64,000 bases of DNA, taken from the NCBI GenBank assembly GCA_015065455.1, contig SVQI01000004.1, positions 57,502-121,501 on the forward strand, given 5' to 3'. Positions 31,567-41,099 of this stretch are shown here, in pieces (position 1 is the first letter of the stretch; every line of letters starts with the position of its first letter). The notes beneath the pieces were generated by a model that had not been told where the DNA came from, did not search any database, and saw only the letters and a program-made list of their open reading frames with translations. This DNA comes from Oscillospiraceae bacterium (GTDB lineage Bacteria > Bacillota > Clostridia > Oscillospirales > CAG-272). A program made the position numbers and the translations under genes.

Positions 31567-32712
31567 ATGGAGAATATAGAAAATATAGAAAATATCGAAA
31601 AATGTGAAAAGAAGAGCTTAGCGGATGTTATAAAAAAATACTGTCCGAAATACTCTTTTGTGTTTTTTTGTATATGCATTGTTGCCGTAATTATTCATAT
31701 AACCTGCATTATAAGTGAAAAATTCGCAGATTTTTATAATCAGAATATAGGCGCTTTTGTAAGAGGAGTGCTTGCATATCTTACAAAATATCTTCCGTTC
31801 TCTTTGGCGGAAACGATTATAATAGGAATACCTTTTATTTTGGCTGCACTTATATATATAAGTGTAAAACAGTACAAGAAGTCGGACCTTGCATCTATAA
31901 GATGTATAGTAAGTCTTTTCTCGGTGTTGACACTTATGTATTCGATATTTGTACTAGGTTATGGTATGGGATATCACGGAAAGTCACTTGCAAGCAAACT
32001 GAAGCTTGAAGAAAAGGCTGTGTCCGCTGAGGAGTTAAAGTATACTGCAGAAACTATTCTTTCAGAAATGACTCCATTACTTGAGCAAATAGCTTATTCA
32101 GAAAACGGAGCGTCTTATATGCCTTATTCACTTGACGAAATGAACAAAAAGCTGAACAAGACGTATAAGAAAGCGACAGAAAAATATGATTTTATACAAG
32201 ATCTTCACTCGAATATAAAATATATAGTATTAAGCGAGCCTATGACTTATACTCATATATCGGGTGTATATTCTTATTACACGGGCGAAGCTAATCTGAA
32301 CATAAACTTTCCCGATTATACGTTGCCGTATACTGCGGCACACGAGCTTGCACATCAGAGAGGAATAGCTCCCGAAAACGAGGCTAATTTTGTAGCATTT
32401 TTAGTGTGTATGGAAAGTGATGATGCTTTTATAAAATACAGTGCTTATTTAAGTATGTTTGAATACGTTACAAACGCGTTGTATTACGCTGATTCGGAGA
32501 TGTATTACGACGTAATATCGTCAATTGACTCAAGAATAAGATATGAGATGATAGCGTATAACGAGTTTTTTGAAAAATACAGACAATCCGTGGCGTCTGA
32601 GGTGAGTGACGTTGTAAACGATACGTATTTAAAGACCCAGGGGCAGTCTGCGGGGTCAGCAAGCTATGGAATGGTTGTTGATCTTGCAGTTGCATACTAT
32701 AATCAAAAATGA
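31567..32712 (+). CDS. DUF3810 family membrane zinc metallopeptidase-like protein
   Basis: The 381-residue protein has three membrane helices (about 28-50, 75-98, 113-135) and then a helical extracellular or cytosolic domain. That domain contains the zincin motif HELAHQRG (HExxH at 259-263) and, further on, the acidic residue expected as third ligand in PENEANFVAF (about 268-277). This matches DUF3810, membrane proteins of unknown substrate in Firmicutes and Bacteroidetes. The N-terminus repeats ENI three times, a short sequence repeat. Weak ribosome site (TTTGGAG) before ATG 31567. Single gene. Confidence 0.82.
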   Translation: MENIENIENIEKCEKKSLADVIKKYCPKYSFVFFCICIVAVIIHITCIISEKFADFYNQNIGAFVRGVLAYLTKYLPFSLAETIIIGIPFILAALIYISVKQYKKSDLASIRCIVSLFSVLTLMYSIFVLGYGMGYHGKSLASKLKLEEKAVSAEELKYTAETILSEMTPLLEQIAYSENGASYMPYSLDEMNKKLNKTYKKATEKYDFIQDLHSNIKYIVLSEPMTYTHISGVYSYYTGEANLNINFPDYTLPYTAAHELAHQRGIAPENEANFVAFLVCMESDDAFIKYSAYLSMFEYVTNALYYADSEMYYDVISSIDSRIRYEMIAYNEFFEKYRQSVASEVSDVVNDTYLKTQGQSAGSASYGMVVDLAVAYYNQK

Positions 32713-32851
32713 CCGTTTGTAACGCCTGAGCATTTTATTGCATAAAATGGCAATAGTTTGATACTTTAAAATAGAAATGTAAGGCAGAGATTTTTTGTAA
32801 ACAAAATGTAAACAATATAAATGGCTTATCCATTTTTGTGTGTCAGTATGG

Positions 32852-32857
32852 TATAAT
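32852..32857 (+). promoter_or_regulatory. Extended -10 promoter of murA
   Basis: TGGTATAAT with TATAAT at 32852-32857 and no clear -35 box. It leaves a leader of about 110 nt without recognisable riboswitch elements. Confidence 0.55.
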
Positions 32858-32972
32858 TATACGGTTAGTAAAATTATCAAATATGGCAAGTTTATGAATT
32901 ATCTTGTTTGCTCATAATAAATGACGGTACATAAGTGTTGCTCGTAAATTTATGCAACAGAACGGAGATAAA

Positions 32973-34265
32973 ATGGAGAAATTAGTTATAAACGGTGGGA
33001 AACCTCTGTTCGGGGATATAGAAGTAAGCGGAATGAAAAATGCAGCGCTCCCCGTAATACTTGCAAGTATTCTTATAGATGATAAATGTATAATTGAAAA
33101 CGTACCTAACGTAAGCGACGTAGCTCTTGCTTTTGAAATCATTCAGAGTATGGGCGGAAGCGTTAGAAAAATAAATAAAACGACTGTAGAAATTGATACA
33201 AGAAACGTTACGCAGGGAATAGCTCCTTACGAACTCGTAAGAAAGATGAGAGGTTCGTATTATATTGTTGGAGCTGAGCTTGGCAGATTCGGCAGAGGAA
33301 AGGTAGGACTTCCCGGCGGATGCGACCTTGGTGTAAGACCTATAGACCAGCATATAAAGGGATTTGAAGCACTTGGCGCTGAAGTGAGCATCGAGGGTGG
33401 ATATATTGAAGCTATTGCAAACGACGGCTTAAAGGGAAGCAATATATATTTTGATGCAGTTACAGTTGGCGGAACTATCAACGTTATGATTGCTGCGGCA
33501 AGAGCAAAGGGTGTAACTGTTATAGAAAATGCGGCTCGTGAGCCCCATATAGTTGACCTTGCAAACTTCCTTAATACCTGTGGTGCTAAGATATCAGGCG
33601 CAGGTACTGATACAATAAAGATAACAGGTGTTGAAAAACTCAGAGGCTGTACTTACGCTATTATTCCCGATATGATAGAAGCGGGAACGTTTATGATAGC
33701 GGCGGCTGTAACGGGCGGGAAATTGAATATAAGAAACGTTATTCCGAAGCACCTTGAATCCATTTCCGCAAAGATGGAAGAAATGGGAATAGCAGTTGAA
33801 GAATATGATGATTACGTAACTGTATACCGTAAGAAAGAAAAACTTTCGAGAATAAACCTCAAGACGCTTCCGTACCCCGGTTTTCCGACGGATATGGGAC
33901 CTCAGATGTGCGTATTGATGTGTCAGGCGCACGGTGTAAGCTTGCTCAATGAGGGTATTTTCTCCAACAGATTCAGATATGTTGATGAGCTTCGCAGAAT
34001 GGGAGCTTGTATAAAGGTTGATGACAGAACTGCTATAATAGAGGGTGGTCAGCCTTTATCGGCGGCAAATCTTCGCGCAGTTGACCTCAGAGCAGGAGCA
34101 GCAGTTGTTCTTGCTGGTCTTATTGCAACAGGCAGAACCGAAATTGAAGATATACATCATATAGAACGCGGTTACGACAATTTGGTGGAAAAGCTTCGCG
34201 GTGTCGGCGCTAATATTAAAAAGGTTGTCCTTCCCGATCCCGCAACATATGAAAAAGCATTATAA
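32973..34265 (+). CDS. murA: UDP-N-acetylglucosamine 1-carboxyvinyltransferase
   Basis: The 431-residue enzyme catalyses the first committed step of peptidoglycan synthesis, adding enolpyruvate from PEP to UDP-GlcNAc. The key residues are visible: Lys22 and Asn23 in GMKNAAL, the loop Cys117 in LPGGCDLGVRP (target of fosfomycin; an Asp at this place would give resistance, but Cys is kept), and KGFEALGAE. FPTDMGPQ and the terminal GYDNLVEKLRGVGA are standard. The ATG at 32973 has CGGAGA before it; an in-frame ATG seven codons earlier lacks one. It is a single gene ending in a strong terminator. Confidence 0.95.
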   Translation: MEKLVINGGKPLFGDIEVSGMKNAALPVILASILIDDKCIIENVPNVSDVALAFEIIQSMGGSVRKINKTTVEIDTRNVTQGIAPYELVRKMRGSYYIVGAELGRFGRGKVGLPGGCDLGVRPIDQHIKGFEALGAEVSIEGGYIEAIANDGLKGSNIYFDAVTVGGTINVMIAAARAKGVTVIENAAREPHIVDLANFLNTCGAKISGAGTDTIKITGVEKLRGCTYAIIPDMIEAGTFMIAAAVTGGKLNIRNVIPKHLESISAKMEEMGIAVEEYDDYVTVYRKKEKLSRINLKTLPYPGFPTDMGPQMCVLMCQAHGVSLLNEGIFSNRFRYVDELRRMGACIKVDDRTAIIEGGQPLSAANLRAVDLRAGAAVVLAGLIATGRTEIEDIHHIERGYDNLVEKLRGVGANIKKVVLPDPATYEKAL

Positions 34266-34271
34266 TTGATT

Positions 34272-34310
34272 AAGTGATGGCAGTTTTTAATTCGCCATCA
34301 CTTTTTTTAA
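34272..34310 (+). terminator. murA terminator
   Basis: Ten-bp stem AAGTGATGGC/GCCATCACTT (34272-34281 with 34294-34303) and a T run. Confidence 0.85.
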
Positions 34311-34340
34311 AAAATTAACAATAACTGAAAGGAAAGAGAT

Positions 34341-35510
34341 ATGCAAGATTTTACATATTACGCTCCCACAAAAGTGTTTTTTGGTAAGGACAAGCACAAG
34401 GAAGTTGGGCAGATTATAAAAGAATATGGATTTAAGACGATAATGATGCAGTATGGAAAGGGAAGCATTAAAGCTTCGGGGCTGTATGATGAAGTAATGT
34501 CGTCACTAAAAGAAAACGGAATAAAGGTAGTAGAAATGGGCGGAGTCAATCCGAATCCGAGAATAACCTTTGTAAGAGAAGCGATAAAAAAGGCAAGAGA
34601 AAACGATGTCGAAATGATATTGGCTGTCGGCGGCGGAAGTGTAATAGATTCGTCAAAATATACTGCTGCAGGCGTTTTGAATGATTGCGACGTATGGGAT
34701 TATCCTACAAGAAAAAGCGTATTAAAAAAAGGTCTTCCTGTAGGTTGTATTCTGACTATTGCCGCTGCGGGAAGTGAAATGAGCTCATCTGCGGTTATAA
34801 CAAATCTGGAACTAAATATGAAACGTGGATTTAACAGTGATCTTAACAGATGCTTATTTGCGATATGCAATCCTGAACTTACTTATTCTGTAAGCAAATA
34901 TCAGACGGCGTGCGGCGCTGTGGATATTATGGCGCATACAATGGAGAGATATTTTACAGTTTGTGAGCCGACCGATATTACGGACAGAATATCGGAATCA
35001 CTTTTAAAATCCGTGGTTGTTTCTGCAAAAAAATTGATGCAAGAACCCGATAATTACGATGCAAGAGCCAATATGATGTGGGCATCAAGTATTTCGCATA
35101 ACGATTTGACGGGATGCGGAAGACAGAATATGCTGCCTGTTCATCAGCTCGAACATGCATTGAGCGGAGAGTATGAGGAGATAGCTCACGGAGCAGGTCT
35201 TGCTGTACTGTTTCCCGCGTGGGCAAGATACGTGTATAAATACGGTGTAGAAAGATTTGCACAGTTTGCCAGACGTGTATGGGACGTTGTTGAAGATGAT
35301 GACGAAAAAGCGGCTTTGCTTGGAATTGAGTGTATGGAAGCATTTTTCAAAGAAATAGGAATGCCGTTAAGACTCCGAGAATTTAACATTCCCGAAAATT
35401 GTATTGACCATCTTTGCGAACTCTGTACTTTTGGCAGAACAAGAGCAATACCCACTTATGTTGATCTTGATTACGACAAACTCAAAGAAATATTTAAAAG
35501 CTGTTGGTAA
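34341..35510 (+). CDS. Iron-containing alcohol dehydrogenase (NADH-dependent butanol dehydrogenase type)
   Basis: The 389-residue group III dehydrogenase begins MQDFTYYAPTKVFFG, as butanol dehydrogenases (BdhA/B, YugJ) do. The NAD-binding GGGSVIDSSKYTAAG (about 97-111) and the metal site, in which Asp and three His lie across VDIMAHTMERYF, NMLPVHQLEHALSG and EIAHGAGLAVLFPAW, are intact. It reduces aldehydes to alcohols at the end of fermentation, with iron or zinc at the active site. A GGAAAGAG ribosome site precedes the ATG by five bases. Single gene between terminators. The exact substrate (butanol, ethanol, 1,3-propanediol) cannot be told. Confidence 0.9.
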   Translation: MQDFTYYAPTKVFFGKDKHKEVGQIIKEYGFKTIMMQYGKGSIKASGLYDEVMSSLKENGIKVVEMGGVNPNPRITFVREAIKKARENDVEMILAVGGGSVIDSSKYTAAGVLNDCDVWDYPTRKSVLKKGLPVGCILTIAAAGSEMSSSAVITNLELNMKRGFNSDLNRCLFAICNPELTYSVSKYQTACGAVDIMAHTMERYFTVCEPTDITDRISESLLKSVVVSAKKLMQEPDNYDARANMMWASSISHNDLTGCGRQNMLPVHQLEHALSGEYEEIAHGAGLAVLFPAWARYVYKYGVERFAQFARRVWDVVEDDDEKAALLGIECMEAFFKEIGMPLRLREFNIPENCIDHLCELCTFGRTRAIPTYVDLDYDKLKEIFKSCW

Positions 35511-35511
35511 T

Positions 35512-35546
35512 AAAAATCCACGAGAAAAACTTCTCGTGGATTTTTT
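35512..35546. terminator. Bidirectional terminator between the alcohol dehydrogenase and glgB
   Basis: A 15-bp stem (35512-35526 with 35531-35545), four-base loop, A and T tracts on either side. Confidence 0.9.
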
Positions 35547-35551
35547 ATATT

Positions 35552-37543
35552 TTATTTTTGCTTTTTGAATACTATTGCCGTACGCGAGGGTAGGTAGCAG
35601 AAGAAACCGAGTCTGTTATCAGCCGTTTTTTCAGCTTTATAACGGTATTCCTTATCTACGCGGTCAAAACCGCCAAAGTTTTTATCATCACTTGAAAGGA
35701 TAACCGAGTAATAACCTTCTTCCTCGACGGGAACAAAGTAGTTTTCAAAGGATCTTTCGGGGTGGAAATTAAAAGCAAAGACATTCTTTTTCTTTGTATA
35801 CAGAAGAACCTTGTCGCCTTGGTCGATCCACTGGCTGAGAGCTTTTTTGTTTAACAGGCGTTCGCCTTTTAAAAGCTTGAGCATAGCTTTATCAAAGTTA
35901 AGCAGATATTCGTATTTGAGAAGATCATTGTCAGCAAGACTCCATTGGCGACGGCAGTAGTGATAGCTCCAGCCGTTACCTTCTCTGGGGAAATCTATCC
36001 ATTCGGGGTGTCCGAATTCATTTCCCATAAAGTTCAGATATCCTTCTCCTACAAGCGAAGCTGTAATAAGGCGAATCATTTTGTGTAATGCAATACCTCT
36101 GTCGATTATAAGGCTCTGTCTATCCTTGCTCATATTCCAATACATATCGGAATCACAAAGTCTGAAGATAATAGTTTTATCACCGACAAGCGCCTGGTCG
36201 TGAGATTCGCAATACCCAATAGCTTTTTCCTTTGGACGTCTGCTCGTTAACTCAAACCAAAGCTTAAACATATCCCAATCTTCGTCTTTGTATTCTTTAA
36301 TAAACTTTATCCAAAGATCCGGAATACCCATAGACAGTCGGTAGTCAAATCCAATACCGCCATCTGAATAGGGAATACACATGAGCGGCATACCCGACAT
36401 ATCTTCAGCTATGGTTATAGCATTTGGGTTTATTGAATGGATAAGCTCATTCGCGAGTGTTAAGTACGTAATTGCTTCAATGTCGGTATTGAGTGAGAAG
36501 TACATACTGTAATCGGTGAATGCACTTCCAAGACCGTGGTCATGATAGAGCATAGATGTAACACCGTCAAAACGGAAGCCGTCAAAATGGAATACTTCCA
36601 TCCAGTATTTAAGATTGGAAAGAAGGAAATGCAGTACTTCGTTTTTGCCGTAATTAAATAGTTTTGTATCCCAAGCGCTGTGATAGCCTTTTGCGCCCTC
36701 GTGGAAATACTGATATTCTGTTCCGTCAAAATAATTAAGACCGTCTCCCGCATTCTTTACAGCGTGCGAATGTACAACGTCGAGTAAGACTGTGATACCC
36801 ATTTTATGCGCTGTATTTATAAGCTTTTTAAGGTCGGCTGCAGTTCCGTAGCGTGAGCTGGGAGCATAGAAGTTTGAGACCTGATATCCAAATGAGCCGT
36901 AATACGGATGTTCCATAATAGCCATAATCTGAATAGTATTATATCCGAGCTTCTTTATGCGGGGGAGTATATTTTGCGTGAATTCGGAATAAGTGCTCAC
37001 TTTTCCGTCTTCCTGAGCCATACCGATATGGCATTCATAAATCAATGGTGTTTTGGTAGGTGTAAAAGTGTCATCCGACCATTCAAATCCGTCATATATA
37101 GCATTATCTATTTCTGCGCAAAAAGCATATGTTACGCTATCTTGAACAACTCTCGTTGCATAAGATGGAATACGGCGGAGCATTTCTCCGTTTTTGTATA
37201 CAATAGCCTGAATCTTTTGACCTATTTTAAGTGTTTTTTTGCCTTTGATCTTTATTTCAAAAACACCGTTTTCAATACGTGTCATGGGGTAAGCGTTAAC
37301 GTCCCAATCACAGAAATCTCCCGTAAAGAACATAGCGTCAGCGCCGGGAGCCCATTCGCGATACACCCAGCCTGTCCTTGTAGGGTGAATTCCAAAATAG
37401 TTATAGCCATTGGCAAAATCGGAAAGTGTGCTGTCGTTGCCTACAAGTTCTGTTCTTTTTGATAAGTAGGCATCTGTCCTTAACTGCAGGTCAGCCTTAA
37501 ACGGCAAAAGGTAAGGATCAATCTTAAAAATGTTTAAACCCAT
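35552..37543 (-). CDS. glgB: 1,4-alpha-glucan branching enzyme
   Basis: The 663-residue enzyme has an N-terminal CBM48 domain (about 40-140, with HPTRTGWVYREWAPGADAMFF) and a GH13 catalytic barrel (150-560). The motifs VLLDVVHSHAVKN, FDGFRFDGVTSML (nucleophile Asp), TIAEDMSGMP (acid/base Glu) and YCESHDQALVG (transition-state Asp) are all present. A C-terminal beta domain closes it. It makes alpha-1,6 branches in glycogen. The DHG and HDQ spellings and the length suggest the GH13_8 (eukaryote-like) subfamily rather than the enteric GH13_9. No other glycogen gene is in the window. GGGAGGT precedes the ATG. Promoter TTGATA-17-TATAAT at 37653-37681, with a 100-nt leader containing two small hairpins. 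Confidence 0.93.
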   Translation of the reverse strand: MGLNIFKIDPYLLPFKADLQLRTDAYLSKRTELVGNDSTLSDFANGYNYFGIHPTRTGWVYREWAPGADAMFFTGDFCDWDVNAYPMTRIENGVFEIKIKGKKTLKIGQKIQAIVYKNGEMLRRIPSYATRVVQDSVTYAFCAEIDNAIYDGFEWSDDTFTPTKTPLIYECHIGMAQEDGKVSTYSEFTQNILPRIKKLGYNTIQIMAIMEHPYYGSFGYQVSNFYAPSSRYGTAADLKKLINTAHKMGITVLLDVVHSHAVKNAGDGLNYFDGTEYQYFHEGAKGYHSAWDTKLFNYGKNEVLHFLLSNLKYWMEVFHFDGFRFDGVTSMLYHDHGLGSAFTDYSMYFSLNTDIEAITYLTLANELIHSINPNAITIAEDMSGMPLMCIPYSDGGIGFDYRLSMGIPDLWIKFIKEYKDEDWDMFKLWFELTSRRPKEKAIGYCESHDQALVGDKTIIFRLCDSDMYWNMSKDRQSLIIDRGIALHKMIRLITASLVGEGYLNFMGNEFGHPEWIDFPREGNGWSYHYCRRQWSLADNDLLKYEYLLNFDKAMLKLLKGERLLNKKALSQWIDQGDKVLLYTKKKNVFAFNFHPERSFENYFVPVEEEGYYSVILSSDDKNFGGFDRVDKEYRYKAEKTADNRLGFFCYLPSRTAIVFKKQK

Positions 37544-37652
37544 AATAACCTCCCAACTACCAAAGAAAAAACTTTGGCTATATCATTCCATAAATTAGGA
37601 ATGTATTAAATATATAGATAAAATAGAGTAAAATATATAACTCCCTATATAT

Positions 37653-37681
37653 ATTATATTACATTTATTTCCATTTATCAA
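37653..37681 (-). promoter_or_regulatory. glgB promoter
   Basis: Minus-strand TTGATA (37676-37681), 17-bp spacer, TATAAT (37653-37658). The leader downstream contains CATTCC/GGAATG (37585-37604) and CCAAAG/CTTTGG stems (about 37559-37575). Confidence 0.7.
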
Positions 37682-37726
37682 GTAGAATTATGCCGAATAT
37701 TGTATCAGAAGAAAAATATGTTAAAA

Positions 37727-37760
37727 AAAGACGGTAAAAACATTTAGTTTTACCGTCTTT
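37727..37760 (-). terminator. Terminator of the DUF2079 gene
   Basis: A 13-bp stem AAAGACGGTAAAA/TTTTACCGTCTTT (37727-37739 with 37748-37760), directly after the stop codon of the leftward gene. Confidence 0.85.
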
Positions 37761-37765
37761 GCTTA

Positions 37766-39511
37766 TTATTTATCCTTGAATTTTAAAATAGCTATTATAT
37801 CTTCCTCATATACAGAAATTTCATAGTCGTTATAGTTTTTGTCTATAAAGGCGGAGTAATCCTTTGAACCCCAACGCAAGTCAAAGACAACGTAGTCGGT
37901 TTGTTCATTGGAATATGCATATTCATAAACTTTGTTTCTGTTCCATAATGCAGGAATAAAGAAGGTTGTCGACTTAATACTTTTGTCTTCAGGAATAGTT
38001 TTTATTGACTTATTAATGATTTGTATTGTTTCTTTTTCTGCTTTGTATGTTTCAATAGATTCAATTTTTTGTAGATTTACCGAACAGAAGAATATAAGTG
38101 ATGCGCAAACTCCGGAGAGTAAGAGTTTTTTTGCATATTTTGAATCAAGCTCGCTGACATTGATTATCAAAACGTAGAACAAGAATGCTACCGATGCATA
38201 GGTGTACTGAAAACCAATATCGTATTGATATACGTAGTCGGTCATAAGATTTATTAAGAGCATAGGACAGAGAAGAATGAGTCTCGACGGCTTTTTAATA
38301 GCAAATGGCAAGAGCGCCATTGGAACAAGCATTAAAATCAAAAATTCTAATTTGTCGTGGCTTAATAACTGATGGAAAAGATAGGTAGGATTTTTTATAA
38401 TATTGAGAACTACGCTGTATATAGAACCGTTTTCTTCAAATATAAAGTTGTCGTATCGGTAAGTCATTATGCCTTGGCCGTAAATTGACATAAAATTAGT
38501 TACGACGGCAAAATACAAAGAGGAGAGAGCGCAGAGTAGAGCACCTTTGATTTTGCTTTTGTTTGAGAATAACAGATACAATCCCAAGAACAGAACGTAC
38601 ACAGGAGCGTCTTCCTTTACCATCATTGTAAGAAAGGCGAATATAATTGTAGGGATTGTTTTTTCTTTTTCAGCAAAATAAAACAGCCAAAGCAGAAGAA
38701 CGGTCAAAAAACAGTTTTCGTGAAAATAGTAAAAGTTGTTATCAATTACCGTAGGATGAAGAACGTATATTAGAATTATGGCAATAGTTTTATTGTTTGA
38801 AAGGTTAAAGTGCTTTGATAGTTTATAAATCGGAAATACTCCCAATGCAACAACGATAGCCTGAACTGCAAGAATTGTAGATGGGTTTGGAAAAAGATAG
38901 TAAAAGGGGAGTGCAATATAAAGAATGGGAGAAAAGTGCACGGCAAAATGAGAAAGAAGCATATCTCTTTCGCAGGTTGTGTAAGGAATAAGCGTCTTTT
39001 TCATGTAGTGATACATTTGAGAAAAGATGCCAAAGTCAAAATTAGGGGTTCTGTGTCCCAAAAATTTTATAATGGTAAAGAATGCAATAAAAAGAGCCAA
39101 GAATGTTCCAAGCAACGTGCACAGAAAGATGGTGGTTTTCTTGTTAAGTGAGGGAAGATTTATGCTATTTCCAAAGTAAAATACAATACCACCCAAAACG
39201 AGCGATGTCGTTAGTGCAAACAAAAGGCTTCGGTCAGCGTAGTTTGTAATAGCAAACAAAGATGTTAAAATGGTTATAAGAATGTAGCCGTTATATTTTT
39301 GCTCAACAGTAAATAAAATTCCGGCAAAAACAAAGATAACAGACATAAAGTATAACAAAAAAGAAATGCTGTTAAAATATTCAGCCGTGTTAAATTTATA
39401 AGGGGAAAAAGCCGTTTCTATAAATGAAACGGCTGATACTGCAATTATTAGTTTGGTTATTATATTTGCGTAATTGAACTTTTCTTTTTGTTTTTTAAAA
39501 AAGCTTAACAT
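37766..39511 (-). CDS. DUF2079 polytopic membrane protein (GT-C-like)
   Basis: The 581-residue protein has about 12-13 membrane helices. The first big outer loop holds HRTPNFDFGIFSQMYHY and LLSHFAVHFSPILYIALPFY, the conserved acidic/aromatic motif of DUF2079. The fold resembles GT-C glycosyltransferases that use lipid-linked sugars. A role in decorating surface polymers is inferred from that fold only. The C-terminal end is a soluble domain with YAYSNEQTDYVVFDLRWGSK. The ATG at 39511 starts MLSFFKKQKEKFNYAN. Single gene, with its own terminator. Confidence 0.82.
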   Translation of the reverse strand: MLSFFKKQKEKFNYANIITKLIIAVSAVSFIETAFSPYKFNTAEYFNSISFLLYFMSVIFVFAGILFTVEQKYNGYILITILTSLFAITNYADRSLLFALTTSLVLGGIVFYFGNSINLPSLNKKTTIFLCTLLGTFLALFIAFFTIIKFLGHRTPNFDFGIFSQMYHYMKKTLIPYTTCERDMLLSHFAVHFSPILYIALPFYYLFPNPSTILAVQAIVVALGVFPIYKLSKHFNLSNNKTIAIILIYVLHPTVIDNNFYYFHENCFLTVLLLWLFYFAEKEKTIPTIIFAFLTMMVKEDAPVYVLFLGLYLLFSNKSKIKGALLCALSSLYFAVVTNFMSIYGQGIMTYRYDNFIFEENGSIYSVVLNIIKNPTYLFHQLLSHDKLEFLILMLVPMALLPFAIKKPSRLILLCPMLLINLMTDYVYQYDIGFQYTYASVAFLFYVLIINVSELDSKYAKKLLLSGVCASLIFFCSVNLQKIESIETYKAEKETIQIINKSIKTIPEDKSIKSTTFFIPALWNRNKVYEYAYSNEQTDYVVFDLRWGSKDYSAFIDKNYNDYEISVYEEDIIAILKFKDK

Positions 39512-39564
39512 ACGACGGTCCTTTTTTTAGAAATAATTGGTATAAGATTATGATACCATTTTAT

Positions 39565-39780
39565 TTACTCAATGTCAACATAGGGAAAGTTTTGTTCGTT
39601 TTTCTTTTTTGAAGGTACTGATGTCGGTACGTTAAGCAATTCAGAGAGATTTTCTGATTTTTCGTGAGTTTTTGGAGGTGTATTCATAAGTCCCGTGCAA
39701 TCGTTTACTGATGCGGCACGGTTAATAAACATAGCTTCTTCAAGATGTTTATATGTTTTTTTATTGTTTTTTTTGTCCAT
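39565..39780 (-). CDS. Unknown small hydrophilic protein, 71 aa
   Basis: The protein is rich in Lys, Asn and Ser, has no membrane segment or signal peptide, and has one Cys in SVNDCTGLMNTPP. A clear AAGGAG ribosome site stands eight bases before the ATG, which is the best reason to accept the gene. It follows the three NlpC/P60-like genes in the same direction but is separated by a terminator-like hairpin, so it may be co-expressed by readthrough. No family recognised. Confidence 0.55.
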   Translation of the reverse strand: MDKKNNKKTYKHLEEAMFINRAASVNDCTGLMNTPPKTHEKSENLSELLNVPTSVPSKKKNEQNFPYVDIE

Positions 39781-39841
39781 ATATAATCTCCTTGCTTTTT
39801 ACATATTTTCTGTAAGAACAAGGCTGTTTATACAAAATAAA

Positions 39842-39880
39842 AAAAGTTCTGACTTTCAATTTTAAGTCAAAACTTTTTTG
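39842..39880 (-). terminator. Terminator after the NlpC/P60-like gene cluster
   Basis: An imperfect 15-bp stem with one mismatch (about AAAAAGTTCTGACTT with AAGTCAAAACTTTTT) with T tract, directly downstream of the third paralogue. Confidence 0.7.
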
Positions 39881-39884
39881 TTTT

Positions 39885-41075
39885 TTAAAATTTAAGTTCA
39901 AAATCGTAGCTTGTAATCGTTTTAGTGCCCGTTGCCAAAGAAGCGTAAAGTGTAAAATTGTAAGTTCCGTCCGAATAGTTGTAAAGCTTAGGCGAATAAT
40001 TTAAATCCTCAAGCCAGACCGTTTTTGAGGAAGGAAACCATTTTTCCGAATAAATAATTTCTCCGCTTTTGTTCTTTATTTCAACACCGACTTCCATTAT
40101 ATAATTGTTAGACGAAAGCTCACCCTGAAGCCTTTTGGCTTTGGCTGTATCTTCGGGTTTTAACAAATCGACTGAGGATATATAAGGATCACCATTGTCT
40201 TTGGTGTAGTCAACAGGGGTTAACGGAACGAAGAACGATTCGTATAGTTTAGAAAAAGTGTACGTGTGGTCAACGTACCAAGTTGTTCTTCTTGTTGCTG
40301 TTTTATCCCAAACGTTTGTTTGTTCAAGTGTGGTAACGTAGCTTTTATCGGGGTCAATCTCTCCATTAGATTTATAGACAACAACGGGCTTTTTGCTTAT
40401 TATTCTTGTGTGTCCCGCGTCCTGAGCAACAACGTGCTTGAGTACTACGTCTCCTAAGTTTAACTGTGCATACGCTTTAGACATAGTTTCGAGCGTGTTT
40501 CTATTCATTATAGTTGGAGTATCGTGTTTGCTTACAGACCAATCCCAATCACCGACAGCTGCTAATCCTGTTTCGTTTTTCGGGAGCATATCTTCAGTGC
40601 TTTTAAAAGTTATAGACGGGCAAACCTGAATTAAGGTAACGTACACTGCATCGTAGCAGGCATCTCCTATGCAGTCGGCATTTGATGTCGGTCCTACGTA
40701 AACACCGTCAACAATGCTGTTTAAAAATTCTTGTTTTGTTCCGCGTGAATCAACGAGGAAGGGAAGACCGTAATATGTCTTTCCTTTTTCGTAGGTTAAA
40801 TTATAACTCCATGCCTGATATTTACCATAAAGCAAAAATGTCTTTTCCGGAGTCCATTCTACGTCTGCCATAGCTCTTATATAGTCCACGACAAATTGTC
40901 TTTGTTCGTCAGAATTAAGCTTATCGGAAATGATATTATTTTCTTCTTTTAAAGGGGGAGTAACATCATTATTTATGGGGGGGATATCGTTACTATTATT
41001 ATTTTTTGCGGGAGTACAAGATACTAGTGTGATACAAAACAGAAGACAAAAAACAATAAAATTAATTCTTTTCAT
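39885..41075 (-). CDS. NlpC/P60-like secreted lipoprotein, paralogue 3
   Basis: The 396-residue lipoprotein has lipobox LVSC (Cys20) and a Thr/Pro/Asn-rich linker. The papain-like domain (about 60-285) shares blocks with its two neighbours: VDYIRAMADVEWTP, KGKTYYGLPF, the candidate nucleophile Cys140 in CIGDAC, GDVVL, the candidate His222 in AGHTRII, and SYVTTLEQT (Glu251/Gln252) as third polar residue. A C-terminal Ig-like beta domain (290-396) is also found in paralogue 1. NlpC/P60 enzymes cut peptidoglycan stem peptides or related amides; here the activity is inferred. TGAGGT precedes ATG 41075. Most diverged of the three. Confidence 0.7.
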   Translation of the reverse strand: MKRINFIVFCLLFCITLVSCTPAKNNNSNDIPPINNDVTPPLKEENNIISDKLNSDEQRQFVVDYIRAMADVEWTPEKTFLLYGKYQAWSYNLTYEKGKTYYGLPFLVDSRGTKQEFLNSIVDGVYVGPTSNADCIGDACYDAVYVTLIQVCPSITFKSTEDMLPKNETGLAAVGDWDWSVSKHDTPTIMNRNTLETMSKAYAQLNLGDVVLKHVVAQDAGHTRIISKKPVVVYKSNGEIDPDKSYVTTLEQTNVWDKTATRRTTWYVDHTYTFSKLYESFFVPLTPVDYTKDNGDPYISSVDLLKPEDTAKAKRLQGELSSNNYIMEVGVEIKNKSGEIIYSEKWFPSSKTVWLEDLNYSPKLYNYSDGTYNFTLYASLATGTKTITSYDFELKF

Positions 41076-41099
41076 AGAAACCTCATGCAAGTTTTAAAA

